From contig NZ_CP108394.1 of assembly GCF_041435215.1 (NCBI RefSeq), positions 2,046,001 to 2,110,000 on the forward strand: a stretch of DNA of 64,000 bases. The letters are read 5' to 3'. Position numbers and translations under genes: made by a program. Positions 1 to 8,146 of the stretch are shown piece by piece (the stretch's first letter is position 1; each line of letters opens with the position of its first letter). The notes beneath the pieces are model-generated. The model did no database searches, had not been told where the DNA came from, and was given only the letters and a program-made list of their open reading frames with translations. Source of the DNA: Streptomyces sp. NBC_01314 (GTDB lineage: Bacteria > Actinomycetota > Actinomycetes > Streptomycetales > Streptomycetaceae).

Positions 1-1575
1 GAAGACGACATTGCGCTGCGGCCGTCCCCCGATGACCTGCGGTGGAGTACCGGGAAGCCGGGCCGCCGCGGCCAGACCGACGGCGGCGGGACGGGACCCC
101 GGCTCGACCGAGCCGGCACGGTCGACGGTGGTCAGGAGGCGGGCCACGGCCTCTTCCGCGGTGACACCCGCAAGGCTGACCGCCGAAAGGGGCGCGAACT
201 CCGCGGGGGGCGGTGCGTCGTCGACCCGGAGGGGGACGACCATGCCGATCTGCCCGGACGGGTCCCTGCGGCTGGTCCGCCGGCGGATCTCCCGCGCCTG
301 CGGCAGCGCGGTGTACTGCGGCGAGAGCAGCACGACCATGCGTCCTTCGCCGGCCAGCGTGCGTTCGAGACCCGTGGGTGCGACGGGTGCGTCCGTCACC
401 TCGTCCACCTCGATCGGGGCGAGCGTCGCCTCGTAGCCGGCCGCCCGCAGCACGGTGACGGTCCAGTCGGCCCACAGCCGGTCGGTCGCCGCGTAGCTGA
501 CGTAGTAGTCCTTGCGCATGATCGGGGAGGTCCGCTCGTACTCCGCACGCAGTGTCTGGCGGTACGGCTCCGGCATGTTGCTCAGCTGTGTCACCCGGTT
601 GTCGGTGAGCCGAGCGGTCAGCCGTTCGAACGCGGCGAGCAGGGTGCCGTCCTGCCGGCGTTCGCCGACGGTCGCGGGGATCTCCTCGTAGGCGTAGCTG
701 GGTTTGTACGGGATCTCGACGCTGCTCCAGTACTGGTCCTGCTCCTCGGGCGGAACCCAGTCCAGGAACGGCGCGAACAGACTGCGCGCCTGGTAACGGC
801 CGGCCTCCAGGCGGTCGCGGCCGGCATCCTCGACCCGCATGGGGACGGGGACTATACGGATGTCGCGCTGGGTGTGGGAAATACGGCGGATCGAACGGGC
901 GACGTGCGCGGCGCCGTTGACGCCCTGCCGGCTGAGGGTGAAGCAGTCCACGACGATGTCCGGCATGACGACCGTGCAGATGCTCGCGGTGTCACTGAGG
1001 CCGGTCCGGCTGTCGATCAGTACGTAGTCGTACCGCGCGGCCATGTCGTCGCGGAGCGCGGTGAGGAAGTCGGAGCCGCCCATGCGGTAGAACGTGCCCC
1101 AGTCGAAGGTGCTGACGGTGACCGCGTAGGTGTCGGGGTCCTGCACGCCGGCGGGCAGCAGGTCCAGTTTTCCGCCCGGTGGCAGCCGTAGTTCCGTGCC
1201 GACGGCGTACCGGTCGACGCGTGCCCGTTCCCGGTGGCCGGGCTCCTCGGGCAGGCCACCCCCGTTCGGCCGGGCCGGGCCGGCCGTGCCCGAGCCGTCC
1301 ACACCGGAGCCCACCCGTGGCGTCACCGCGTGCCGGGCGAAGTCGCTGACCATCTCTATGACGCCGGCGCTCTCGGTGAGTTCGGGGTCGGCCAGCAGGG
1401 GCTGCAGATAGGTGTGCAGTCCGGGGGCCTCCAGGTCCCAGTCCACGACGAGTACGCGCAGGCCGTTGCTCGCGAGGATCCAGGCGGTGTTGACCAGCGC
1501 CATCGTGCGGCCCGTACCGCCCTTGAAGGAGTAGAAGGTGATGATGGTGCCCCGGCCGGCGTCGTCATGGGTCAT
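1..1575 (-). CDS. fxsT: FxsT-like protein: ParA-like ATPase plus TIR-like domain (C-terminus cut by window edge)
   Basis: The frame stays open from an ATG at 1575 to the left edge, giving 525 codons, so the C-terminal part is missing. Residues 1 to about 245 look like a ParA/MinD-type P-loop ATPase: a deviant Walker A (FKGGTGRTM, residues 17-25), then VVDWDLEAPG and a Walker-B-like YVLIDSRTG near residue 185. A second domain starts near residue 353 (RKDYYVSYAATDRLWADW) and reads as a TIR fold. FxSxx-COOH systems carry a large FxsT protein whose C-terminal half has TPR repeats, which would lie beyond the window. The ATG overlaps the fxsC stop by 11 bp, so translation is probably coupled. The Walker A carries Arg where GK[ST] usually has Lys. 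The biochemical role is unknown. Confidence 0.82.
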   Translation of the reverse strand, partial: MTHDDAGRGTIITFYSFKGGTGRTMALVNTAWILASNGLRVLVVDWDLEAPGLHTYLQPLLADPELTESAGVIEMVSDFARHAVTPRVGSGVDGSGTAGPARPNGGGLPEEPGHRERARVDRYAVGTELRLPPGGKLDLLPAGVQDPDTYAVTVSTFDWGTFYRMGGSDFLTALRDDMAARYDYVLIDSRTGLSDTASICTVVMPDIVVDCFTLSRQGVNGAAHVARSIRRISHTQRDIRIVPVPMRVEDAGRDRLEAGRYQARSLFAPFLDWVPPEEQDQYWSSVEIPYKPSYAYEEIPATVGERRQDGTLLAAFERLTARLTDNRVTQLSNMPEPYRQTLRAEYERTSPIMRKDYYVSYAATDRLWADWTVTVLRAAGYEATLAPIEVDEVTDAPVAPTGLERTLAGEGRMVVLLSPQYTALPQAREIRRRTSRRDPSGQIGMVVPLRVDDAPPPAEFAPLSAVSLAGVTAEEAVARLLTTVDRAGSVEPGSRPAAVGLAAAARLPGTPPQVIGGRPQRNVVF

Positions 1576-2902
1576 CTTCCTGCTCCTTCTCAAAGGGCAT
1601 CGGTGTGGAGGAGGCGCGGGCAGCGATCGGCGGCGCGAGCCCGGTACGGCTGCGCGGAGTGGCCACGGTGCTCAGGACGGGGAGCGAGGCGGACGTGATC
1701 CGGGGCATCTCCATGGAGTTGACCTTGAGGGTCTCGAGAAAGGAGACCAGATGGTTCTGCGCCTTCGCGACGACGGCGTGGAGCGCCCCGTCGAACCGGT
1801 CCGAGCCGATGCCCGACTGCAGCAGCGGCAGGGGATCCCCGGTTCCCTTCGCCCAGTTGAACGGAAGGGCACCCCGGACCGCCTCCCAGTAGGCCTTGCC
1901 CCGGGGGCCGTCACCCGCCTCTTCCTGCTCGCACGGAATTATGGCCGCGCTGCCCGGATGGTTGCTCCGGTCGTAGGCACGGAGGGCTCGTCCGAACGGC
2001 TCGTCCGCGGCGGCCGAGGCCTCCACCAGGAGGACCGCGACCTGCCCCTGCCCACGAGCCTCGTCCAGGCTGGCGCCCAGCATGTCCGAGACGATCTCGG
2101 TCCGTACCGTGAAGCCACGCTCCTCCAGCAGGAGGCTCGCCCTCTCGACCAGCGGTTCCGGGGATTCGGCGTGGTAGGGGTTCCAGTCGGTGGGGCTCTC
2201 CCCGTGGCAGCCCGGGTCCGTCGACTTCCGGTGGGCGTTCGCCGAGGTTCGGGCGGCCACGAACAGCAGGGCCCGGCTGCCCGGTTCCGCGCGTTCGGTG
2301 GCGGACGGGAAGGGGCCGGCGGATTCCGGACCGCTGATGTCCAGGCCGTTGGCGGGCCGTATGCGGAAGTGCTCGGCGGCGACGAGGATCTGGTGCGCGA
2401 TGAGGTTCACGATGCGGCGGTACTCCTCGCCGCCCGGGTCCGAGACCAGGATGCGGCGCAGGCCCCATTGCGCGTAGTTCTCGCCGAGATCGAGGTTGTC
2501 GTACTGAATGTGGGACGCGCCCGACGGGATGTTCTGCACCGGCTCCCACAGAACGGGGATGAGCGCCTTCGCGTCCACTCCCGTCACTTCTCTGTGGCTG
2601 CGCTGCCGGTCCTCGAACGCCTTCCACTCCCGACCGCAGAAGTCGCTTCTGAAGTAGTCGGGGGTGTACAGGGCCAGCATGGTGCGGCAGTGGCCCAGAG
2701 CTTCGCCGAGGGCCGCGTTCCAGTCCTGCCCCACTTGAATGGACTGTACGTCGAGAAACGGGCGGTCGAAGGGCATGGCATTGCCCTTGTGTAATCGCCG
2801 CAGTTCTTGGCGTAATTCCGCGCACAGGTCGTCGTAAAACCGCTTGACGAGGACCCTGGGTCCGCGCCTGCGCGCATAGCTCAGGAAGAAATACGGTTCC
2901 AA
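1565..2902 (-). CDS. fxsC: TIR-like protein FxsC
   Basis: The product is 445 residues and starts with a TIR-like segment (EPYFFLSYARR, then ALYTPDYFRSDFCGREW near residue 90), as in the FxsC family of FxSxx-COOH peptide systems. A second TIR-like or Rossmann-like half follows (RALLFVAARTSAN ... VAVLLVEASAAAD). The tail after about residue 400 is low-complexity. The chosen start is TTG at 2902, because the family begins right at the EPYFFLSYAR motif and no ATG or GTG lies in frame close by. The Shine-Dalgarno match (GGGGG) is poor, so the start is uncertain. Codons 30 and 37 are both TTA, which needs the bldA tRNA in Streptomyces. It overlaps fxsT and is 325 bp downstream of fxsB. Confidence 0.82.
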   Translation of the reverse strand: MEPYFFLSYARRRGPRVLVKRFYDDLCAELRQELRRLHKGNAMPFDRPFLDVQSIQVGQDWNAALGEALGHCRTMLALYTPDYFRSDFCGREWKAFEDRQRSHREVTGVDAKALIPVLWEPVQNIPSGASHIQYDNLDLGENYAQWGLRRILVSDPGGEEYRRIVNLIAHQILVAAEHFRIRPANGLDISGPESAGPFPSATERAEPGSRALLFVAARTSANAHRKSTDPGCHGESPTDWNPYHAESPEPLVERASLLLEERGFTVRTEIVSDMLGASLDEARGQGQVAVLLVEASAAADEPFGRALRAYDRSNHPGSAAIIPCEQEEAGDGPRGKAYWEAVRGALPFNWAKGTGDPLPLLQSGIGSDRFDGALHAVVAKAQNHLVSFLETLKVNSMEMPRITSASLPVLSTVATPRSRTGLAPPIAARASSTPMPFEKEQEDDP

Positions 2903-3227
2903 GGAGCCCCCGACGTGTCGCGTTCGCGGGGTTCCTATCGTGGGGTGGATGGATTCTCGCGCCTCGGAAGGTGGCCGACACCGGCGGAAGTGCACGCGGT
3001 TCGGTCGCCTCCCACACCTCCTCACCCCCCAACCGGTACCCCTCAGCCTTGGCCTTGGTTGAGTCGTGCCGAGACAGACGACAATACCGCCGCCCGGCCC
3101 GACGGGCCCCTCTCGGTAGGGCCCGAAAGCATGCTTCCCCCGATCTCCGCGTCCAACGCCCGTTGGGACTGCCTGTTCACAAAGCGCTGTGAGGCGGTTC
3201 CCTGTGCGCCCCGAGTCACGCTCCGGC
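2903..3227. other. Intergenic region between fxsB and fxsC
   Basis: This 325-bp gap breaks the otherwise overlapping fxs gene order. I see no convincing coding frame, strong hairpin or clear promoter. The short ORFs crossing it lack Streptomyces codon bias. It probably holds a promoter or long leader for fxsC-fxsT. Confidence 0.5.
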
Positions 3228-4484
3228 TCACGGCCGTCGCGGGCCGAGTTCCACCGATGCCTCGGCCGTCTCGACCGTCTCGAAGAGTGGTGCCATCTCG
3301 GCGTGGATCCGGGAGCGGACGTGAGTGATGAAGGTGTACAGGTCATAGCAGTAGACGGACGGGGTGTCGAAGCCCGTCGCGGGGTGATGGCGGTGGGCGT
3401 AGAGGCCGCCGCCACAGACGTGGACCAGAGCACAGTCACGGCAGGCCTGTCCGAGGCCGCGGAGCCCTGTCTGTCTGCGCCGAATCGCCTCGGTCGCCAA
3501 CGCGTCCGAGAATGAGTGCCGGAAGACATCGAGGCCGGTCTCGGGAACACCTTCGCCCACTATCTTCAGTGAATCGGACTGCTCGATCGCCCCATCGGCC
3601 TCCACGACCACGAGGTCCACCGGAGAGAGCCCGAACGCCTCGGTATTCACGGCACCACCGAGCACACCTGACATGACTTCCTCGAACATCCGGACCCGCG
3701 TCTCCTTGCGGGGCGCGTCGAACCAGCGGTCGAACGCAGTGATGAGCCAGCGGGCGTACGGCGTCGGCTCGTTCGGCGAGACGATGGCCGGGGGCCACGC
3801 CGGTGGCACGTCGCGGTGTTCGAGACCTGGCGGTGGATGCTCCCAAGTGCCGTGCGGCAGAAGGAAATCGACGCGGGGTGCGTCGAATTCCAGCAGTGCC
3901 TCAAATGTTTCGACAGGGTCGTTGGCCAGATCCACGGTGCACAACAACCCGACGAACAGCTCCCTGTGACGGGGGCTGTTCAGCAGACGCAGTGCCGAGG
4001 CGACTCGTGCATGGCTGGGGCGGCCGTTCGCGAACCGCCGGTGCCGGTCGTGCGCGGCGCGGGAACCGTCCAGGCTGACCGCGACGCCGACCCTGTGGCG
4101 GCGCAGCAGCGCGAGGAACTCCTCGTCGAGGAGTGTGCCGTTCGACTGCATCGAGCAGCGGACCTCCACCACGGCGGGGAGACGCTCGGCGATGACGGCG
4201 AGCAGTTCTCCGAGATACGCCTTTCCGACGAGCAGCGGTTCTCCCCCGTGCAGAATGATCCGCACCATGGGGAGTCCGTGCTCACGGGCGTGTTCGGCTA
4301 TCCGATCCATCGCCTGTCGCACGGTGTCGAGGGCCATCACCCCGGGGCGTCTGCGCCAACTCTGGTCGGCCGCAAAATACACGTAACAGTAGTCACAAGA
4401 CAAATTGCATAGGCTGTGTATTTTCAGCAGAAACTGCCGAAAGGGGACCGCGGGCAAGTCCCCGGCCCCGGTCTCCGCCGTCAT
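3228..4484 (-). CDS. fxsB: Radical SAM/SPASM peptide maturase FxsB
   Basis: The protein has 418 residues. The radical SAM cluster motif CNLSCDYC (CxxxCxxC) sits near residues 23-30. An HGGEPLL segment and a C-terminal SPASM-type cysteine cluster (CRDCALVHVCGG ... VYCYD) follow. FxsB-type enzymes belong with Xye and Grr maturases that build three-residue cyclophanes between an aromatic ring and the beta carbon of the third residue, so FES in FxsA is the expected target. The start is the ATG at 4484, inside the fxsA stop (TGATG), so translation is coupled; the frame extends further upstream but would overrun fxsA. Codons over the CxxxCxxC motif are unusually AT-rich (AAA, ATA, CTA, TTG, TCT, TGT, TAT, TTT). 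Confidence 0.93.
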   Translation of the reverse strand: MTAETGAGDLPAVPFRQFLLKIHSLCNLSCDYCYVYFAADQSWRRRPGVMALDTVRQAMDRIAEHAREHGLPMVRIILHGGEPLLVGKAYLGELLAVIAERLPAVVEVRCSMQSNGTLLDEEFLALLRRHRVGVAVSLDGSRAAHDRHRRFANGRPSHARVASALRLLNSPRHRELFVGLLCTVDLANDPVETFEALLEFDAPRVDFLLPHGTWEHPPPGLEHRDVPPAWPPAIVSPNEPTPYARWLITAFDRWFDAPRKETRVRMFEEVMSGVLGGAVNTEAFGLSPVDLVVVEADGAIEQSDSLKIVGEGVPETGLDVFRHSFSDALATEAIRRRQTGLRGLGQACRDCALVHVCGGGLYAHRHHPATGFDTPSVYCYDLYTFITHVRSRIHAEMAPLFETVETAEASVELGPRRP

Positions 4485-4666
4485 CACAGCGCGCTTTCGA
4501 AGACGACGTCGGTCGTCTTCGACGAGCTGTCCCGCTCCTGGAGATGGCGTCGCACGGCATGACCCAGCACCGTGTCCTTGCCTGCCACCACCTCCAGCAG
4601 ACCGGGCGACATTTCGGAGATGTCGACCAGTCGCGTGCTGTTGTGGCTGTTCCGAGGCGCGTCCAT
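4484..4666 (-). CDS. fxsA: FxSxx-COOH ribosomal peptide precursor FxsA
   Basis: This 60-residue peptide ends in FESAL, matching the defining C-terminal FxSxx of the family. The leader contains TRLVDISEMSPGLLEVV, as in other FxsA precursors. The start is the ATG at 4666, with a Shine-Dalgarno site (GGGAGG) about 9 bases upstream. Its stop overlaps the fxsB start. The likely modification is a Phe-to-Ser crosslink within FES at the C-terminus, inferred from the cyclophane-forming maturase family. No exporter or dedicated protease is present nearby, so the mature peptide may act inside the cell. Its function is unknown. Confidence 0.9.
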   Translation of the reverse strand: MDAPRNSHNSTRLVDISEMSPGLLEVVAGKDTVLGHAVRRHLQERDSSSKTTDVVFESAL

Positions 4667-5007
4667 GCCTTGCTGCCTCCCTGAGAGCCGATGGGTGCGG
4701 AAAAGTCACCCCGCCCGGATACATTCCCTGTCCATGCTCTGTCAGTGCTCTTCGCACGTCCACAAGACAGTTGGCGCCGATTTACCCGAGCATGCACCGA
4801 GAACACCGCAGCCCTCATCCACGGTTCCTTGCCACCATGGCCGAATTCAGGCAGCCGACCTCCGACTTATCGGTGAGGTAACGCCGACGAGTGGCATAAC
4901 CACCCGGCAAGCGGAACGCAACATCTCCGAAAGCCTCTTGCCTCGGAGAGTGCCTTTACCTGATCGGACGACCACTACCGAACCGGGATAGAGGAGGCCC
5001 CGCTTTA
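4667..5007. other. Upstream region of the fxs operon
   Basis: These 341 bp lie between the fxsA start and the stop of the YceI-like gene, both on the minus strand, and must hold the fxs promoter. Base composition is less GC-rich than the flanking genes. I see a short CCCGC...GCGGG inverted repeat near 4995-5020, over the end of the YceI gene, that could end its transcript. No further gene is supported. Confidence 0.5.
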
Positions 5008-5919
5008 CTACTCCGGCGGGGTGGGCGTGTCGTGGGTGCGGTACATCGCCTGGACGTCCAGTTCCAGTTGGATGGTGGGGCCGACGACCGCGATGCCGCG
5101 GGCCAGCATGGAGCGCCAGTTGAGGGTGTAGTCCTCTCGGTGGAGTTCGGACTTGGCGAAGGCGGCGCAGCGGAGTTCCTCGCCGTAGCCGCCGTTGACG
5201 GTGCCGAGGTAGGTGGTGTCCAGGGCCACGGAGCGGCTGACGCCGTGCATGGTGAGGCTGCCCTGGAGCGTCCACTTGCTGCCGCCGCGGTAGCCGAAGC
5301 GGGTGCTGGTGAAGTCGATGTACGGGTAGCGGTCGACGTCGAGGAAGTCGGCGGAACGCAGGTGCGTGTCACGGGTGTTGTTGCCCGTGGTGATGCTGGA
5401 CGCGGCGATCCGCACATGGGCGCGGGACCGGGTCATGTCCTGGTCGATCACGAGGCCGCCCTCGAAGCGTTCGAAGCGGCCGTGCACATGGGCCATCCCG
5501 ACGTGCTTGGCGATGAAGCGGATCGACGTGTGCGGCGGGTCGAAGAGCCAGGTGCCGGGGGCCGGGAGTGCGAGTGCCCTTGCGGACTGCAACCACACCC
5601 GCTCCCGGGAGACACCGGCGTCCGCGACGATCTCGACCGTCTCGCGGTGCGGTTCCAGGCCCTCGGCCAGGATCAGCAAGCTGTAGGTACCGGGTGGCAG
5701 CACGGCCATGAAGAAGCCGTACGGGTCCGTGGCGCCGCGTGCGGCGACACGGTGGTTGCGCAGTTCCGTCACCGTCACATCGGCCGCGCCCATGGGTTGG
5801 TTCACGGGGTCCAGTACCTCGCGGAGGACGACACCCGCGCCGTCCGGGATCGGGAACGTGGCGCCCGCGGCGCCTCCGGGGACACTCTTGAATCGCCGCC
5901 GGAGCAGTCCGAGGGGCAT
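5008..5919 (-). CDS. YceI-family lipocalin-like protein with N-terminal carboxypeptidase-regulatory-like domain
   Basis: The product is about 303 residues. Residues 30-110 look like a carboxypeptidase regulatory-like beta-sandwich (PYGFFMAVLPPGTYSLLI). From about residue 120 the protein follows the YceI pattern (GTWLFDPPHTSIRFIAKH, then VHGRFERFEGG and ADFLDVDRYPYIDF). YceI proteins bind isoprenoid-like or amphiphilic lipids in a lipocalin fold. No signal peptide is visible, so it is probably cytoplasmic here. I chose ATG 5919 because AAAGGTG sits 6-12 bases upstream; an in-frame GTG at 5928 is the alternative. Confidence 0.85.
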   Translation of the reverse strand: MPLGLLRRRFKSVPGGAAGATFPIPDGAGVVLREVLDPVNQPMGAADVTVTELRNHRVAARGATDPYGFFMAVLPPGTYSLLILAEGLEPHRETVEIVADAGVSRERVWLQSARALALPAPGTWLFDPPHTSIRFIAKHVGMAHVHGRFERFEGGLVIDQDMTRSRAHVRIAASSITTGNNTRDTHLRSADFLDVDRYPYIDFTSTRFGYRGGSKWTLQGSLTMHGVSRSVALDTTYLGTVNGGYGEELRCAAFAKSELHREDYTLNWRSMLARGIAVVGPTIQLELDVQAMYRTHDTPTPPE

Positions 5920-6010
5920 GGTGTTCACCTTTCGGTTCTCGTCTTTGCTTCGCGTCCTCGCTTCGCGATCTTGTCGCGCGACTTCGCTCAGCGGTTTCGG
6001 TTCGCGTCGG

Positions 6011-7078
6011 TCAGGACCAGGCCCGGGGCCGGTCGCCCTCGTACGCCGCCCTCAGGATCTCCATGGCGTCCGCCGCCGTGAGGTTTCGTGGGTTGGGGTA
6101 GGCCTGTCCCGTCACCTCGGCTGCGGCAGACGCCAAGTCGGCTTCGTCGAGACCGAGTTCGGCCAGGGAACCGGGTGCGCCGAGGCTGCCCGACAGGTCC
6201 CACAGGGCCTGGGCGGCGTTGTCGGTGGTCAGGGCTCGGCCGAGGGCCGTCATGGCGTCGGGCGCGGCGGGGGCGTTGTAGGCGAGGACGTACGGGAGGA
6301 CGACCGTGTGGGTCTCGGCGTGCGGGAGGCCGAAGGTGCCGCCGAGGACGTGGCACAGCTTGTGGTGCAGGCCCATGGTGGTCGCGCCGAGCGCGGCGCC
6401 GCAGAGCCACGCGCCGTAGAGGGCACGGCCGCGCGCCTCCGGGTCCCCGGGGTCGGCCGCCACCGCGGGAAGTGCGCCCACCATGGCTCGGGCGCCCTCC
6501 TCCGCCGTCAGCGACACCAGCGGCGAGGCATCCGGCGCGTACAGGGCCTCGGCGGCGTGGGCGACCGCGTTGATGCCGCTGGTCACGGAGAAGGGCACCG
6601 GGAGGGAGAGCGTGAGTTCGGGGTCGTAGACGACGCTGCGCGGCAGGACCGATCGGGCGCGGCCGGTGCGCTTGGCGCCGTGTTCGGTCAGGCCCCAGAC
6701 CGGGGTCATCTCGGAGCCGGAGTAGGTCGACGGCACGGCGATCAGCGGCAGTTCGGTGCGGAGCGCGATCGCCTTGCCCAGTCCGATCGCCGAGCCGCCG
6801 CCGACCGCCACGCATCCGTCCGCGTCCGCGGCCCGTGCCGCCCGCACCGCTCTTTCGGCCACCTCCACCGGTACGTGCTGGCGGGCCTCCGCGAACAGTC
6901 CGGCACTCACGTCACCGAGTGAGTCCGCGACAGCCCGGGCCGTTTCGACACCTCTCGGTCCGCACACCACCAACAGCCGCCGCAGGCCCAGCCGTTCGGC
7001 CTCCCCCGCCACCGCCGTCACCGCCGCGCCGGGGCGCATGACGACCCGCATGGGCTGAGCCTCGTACATGAACTCCAC
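6011..7078 (-). CDS. Maleylacetate reductase (iron-containing alcohol dehydrogenase fold)
   Basis: The 355-residue protein has the NAD-binding GGGSAIG loop, the AVPSTYSGSEMTPVWG signature of maleylacetate reductases, and metal-site-like histidines in HHKLCHVLGG and PHAETH. It would reduce maleylacetate to 3-oxoadipate, the last dedicated step of hydroxyquinol breakdown. Translation starts at GTG 7078 inside the dioxygenase stop (TAGTG), with GGAG upstream. It is the distal gene of a three-gene minus-strand operon with the hydroxyquinol dioxygenase and a flavin monooxygenase. Confidence 0.9.
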   Translation of the reverse strand: MEFMYEAQPMRVVMRPGAAVTAVAGEAERLGLRRLLVVCGPRGVETARAVADSLGDVSAGLFAEARQHVPVEVAERAVRAARAADADGCVAVGGGSAIGLGKAIALRTELPLIAVPSTYSGSEMTPVWGLTEHGAKRTGRARSVLPRSVVYDPELTLSLPVPFSVTSGINAVAHAAEALYAPDASPLVSLTAEEGARAMVGALPAVAADPGDPEARGRALYGAWLCGAALGATTMGLHHKLCHVLGGTFGLPHAETHTVVLPYVLAYNAPAAPDAMTALGRALTTDNAAQALWDLSGSLGAPGSLAELGLDEADLASAAAEVTGQAYPNPRNLTAADAMEILRAAYEGDRPRAWS

Positions 7079-8055
7079 TACGCACGCTCCGAGTCGCGCG
7101 CGCCGGGAGTGTTCGTGGCATTGAGTACGAGGTCGAAGCGGGCGTGGCGGAACGGGTTCGGGATGCCGAACCGCTGGGCCCGGGACGGGTCGTCGGTCTC
7201 CGTGAAGTCCTGGACGAGGCTCTCCTTGACGGCGAAGACCGCGTCCGAGTCGAGGTAGTCGCTGCCGGCCACGAAGATGTGGGTGGTGACCGGGGTGTGC
7301 CCCTCGGCCGAGGCGATGAAGTGGATGTGGGCCGGGCGGTAGGGATGCCGGGCCGTCGCGCGGAGAAGGTCACCGACGGGCCCGTCCGTGGGAATGGGGT
7401 ACGGGCTCGGCACGCAGGTACGGAACCAGAAGCGGCCCTCGGCGTCCGCCGTGAACAGTCCGCGGCCGTTGCCCGGCGGCTGGACGTCGGGCTGCTGGAC
7501 GTCGTAGTACCCCTCGGCGTTCGCCTGCCAGACGTCGAGGACCGCGCCGGGCAGCGGGGTGCCGTCCTTCGACAGCACACGCCCGCTGATCACGCACGGC
7601 TCGCCGCCGCCGACCAGGTCGATGTCCGCGCCGAGTTCCCGGGCCGGGGACTCGGTCATGTGGAACGGGCCGAGGACCGTCGACTCCGTCACGCCGCCGC
7701 GCCCGTCGCTCTCGCCCCTCTCGCCCTCCTCATCCCTCTCGGCCTCCTCGCCCCTCTCGCCGTTCTCGTCCCTCTCACCACGCCCTTCGCTGTTGATTGT
7801 CTCGACCAGCATCGAGACACCGAGGACGTCCGACAGGAGGACGAACTCCTGCCGGGTGGCCGTGCAGCTCTGACCGGTCGCCGTGAGGAAGGCGATCGCC
7901 TGTTCCCACTCCTGCGTCGTCGGCTCGGCCTCGCGGACGAAGGCGTGGAGGTGGCGGGTGAGGGCGGCGAGCAGCTCGCGCAGGCGCGGGTCGGCCGTGC
8001 CGTCGAGACTGTCGACGACCGCCTCGGTGATCCGGGTGGTGAATTCGGTGGTCAT
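7078..8055 (-). CDS. Hydroxyquinol 1,2-dioxygenase (intradiol ring cleavage)
   Basis: The 325-residue protein has the N-terminal intradiol dioxygenase helical domain and the catalytic core (TESTVLGPFH, LDVWQANAEGYYDVQ, HPYRPAHIHF), carrying the Tyr and His ligands of the non-haem Fe(III). It should cleave hydroxyquinol to maleylacetate. The start ATG at 8055 follows AGGAG. Residues 89-120 are an odd run of Glu, Arg, Gly and Asp, encoded by an imperfect 9-base repeat. It splits the conserved stretch just before TESTVLGPF, where homologues have only a short loop. The gene overlaps the maleylacetate reductase start. Confidence 0.9.
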   Translation of the reverse strand: MTTEFTTRITEAVVDSLDGTADPRLRELLAALTRHLHAFVREAEPTTQEWEQAIAFLTATGQSCTATRQEFVLLSDVLGVSMLVETINSEGRGERDENGERGEEAERDEEGERGESDGRGGVTESTVLGPFHMTESPARELGADIDLVGGGEPCVISGRVLSKDGTPLPGAVLDVWQANAEGYYDVQQPDVQPPGNGRGLFTADAEGRFWFRTCVPSPYPIPTDGPVGDLLRATARHPYRPAHIHFIASAEGHTPVTTHIFVAGSDYLDSDAVFAVKESLVQDFTETDDPSRAQRFGIPNPFRHARFDLVLNATNTPGARDSERA

Positions 8056-8146
8056 GCCCCACTCCTACGACTGTTCACGCGGCTCCGCCACGGCTGAGCC
8101 GGCAGCTGTTTCCCCGCACGCGACGCCCGCCCCGGGAACCTCCGGG

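Noticed and set aside
1..4666. The fxs locus as a Thoeris-type or other known TIR defence system
   Set aside because: No SLOG/SIR2-like or other known partner is present. The RiPP precursor and radical SAM maturase place it in the FxSxx-COOH family instead.
4572..4991. Plus-strand ORF of 139 codons upstream of fxsA
   Set aside because: It has poor codon bias, no ribosome site and no recognisable domain, and it overlaps the fxsA gene antisense.
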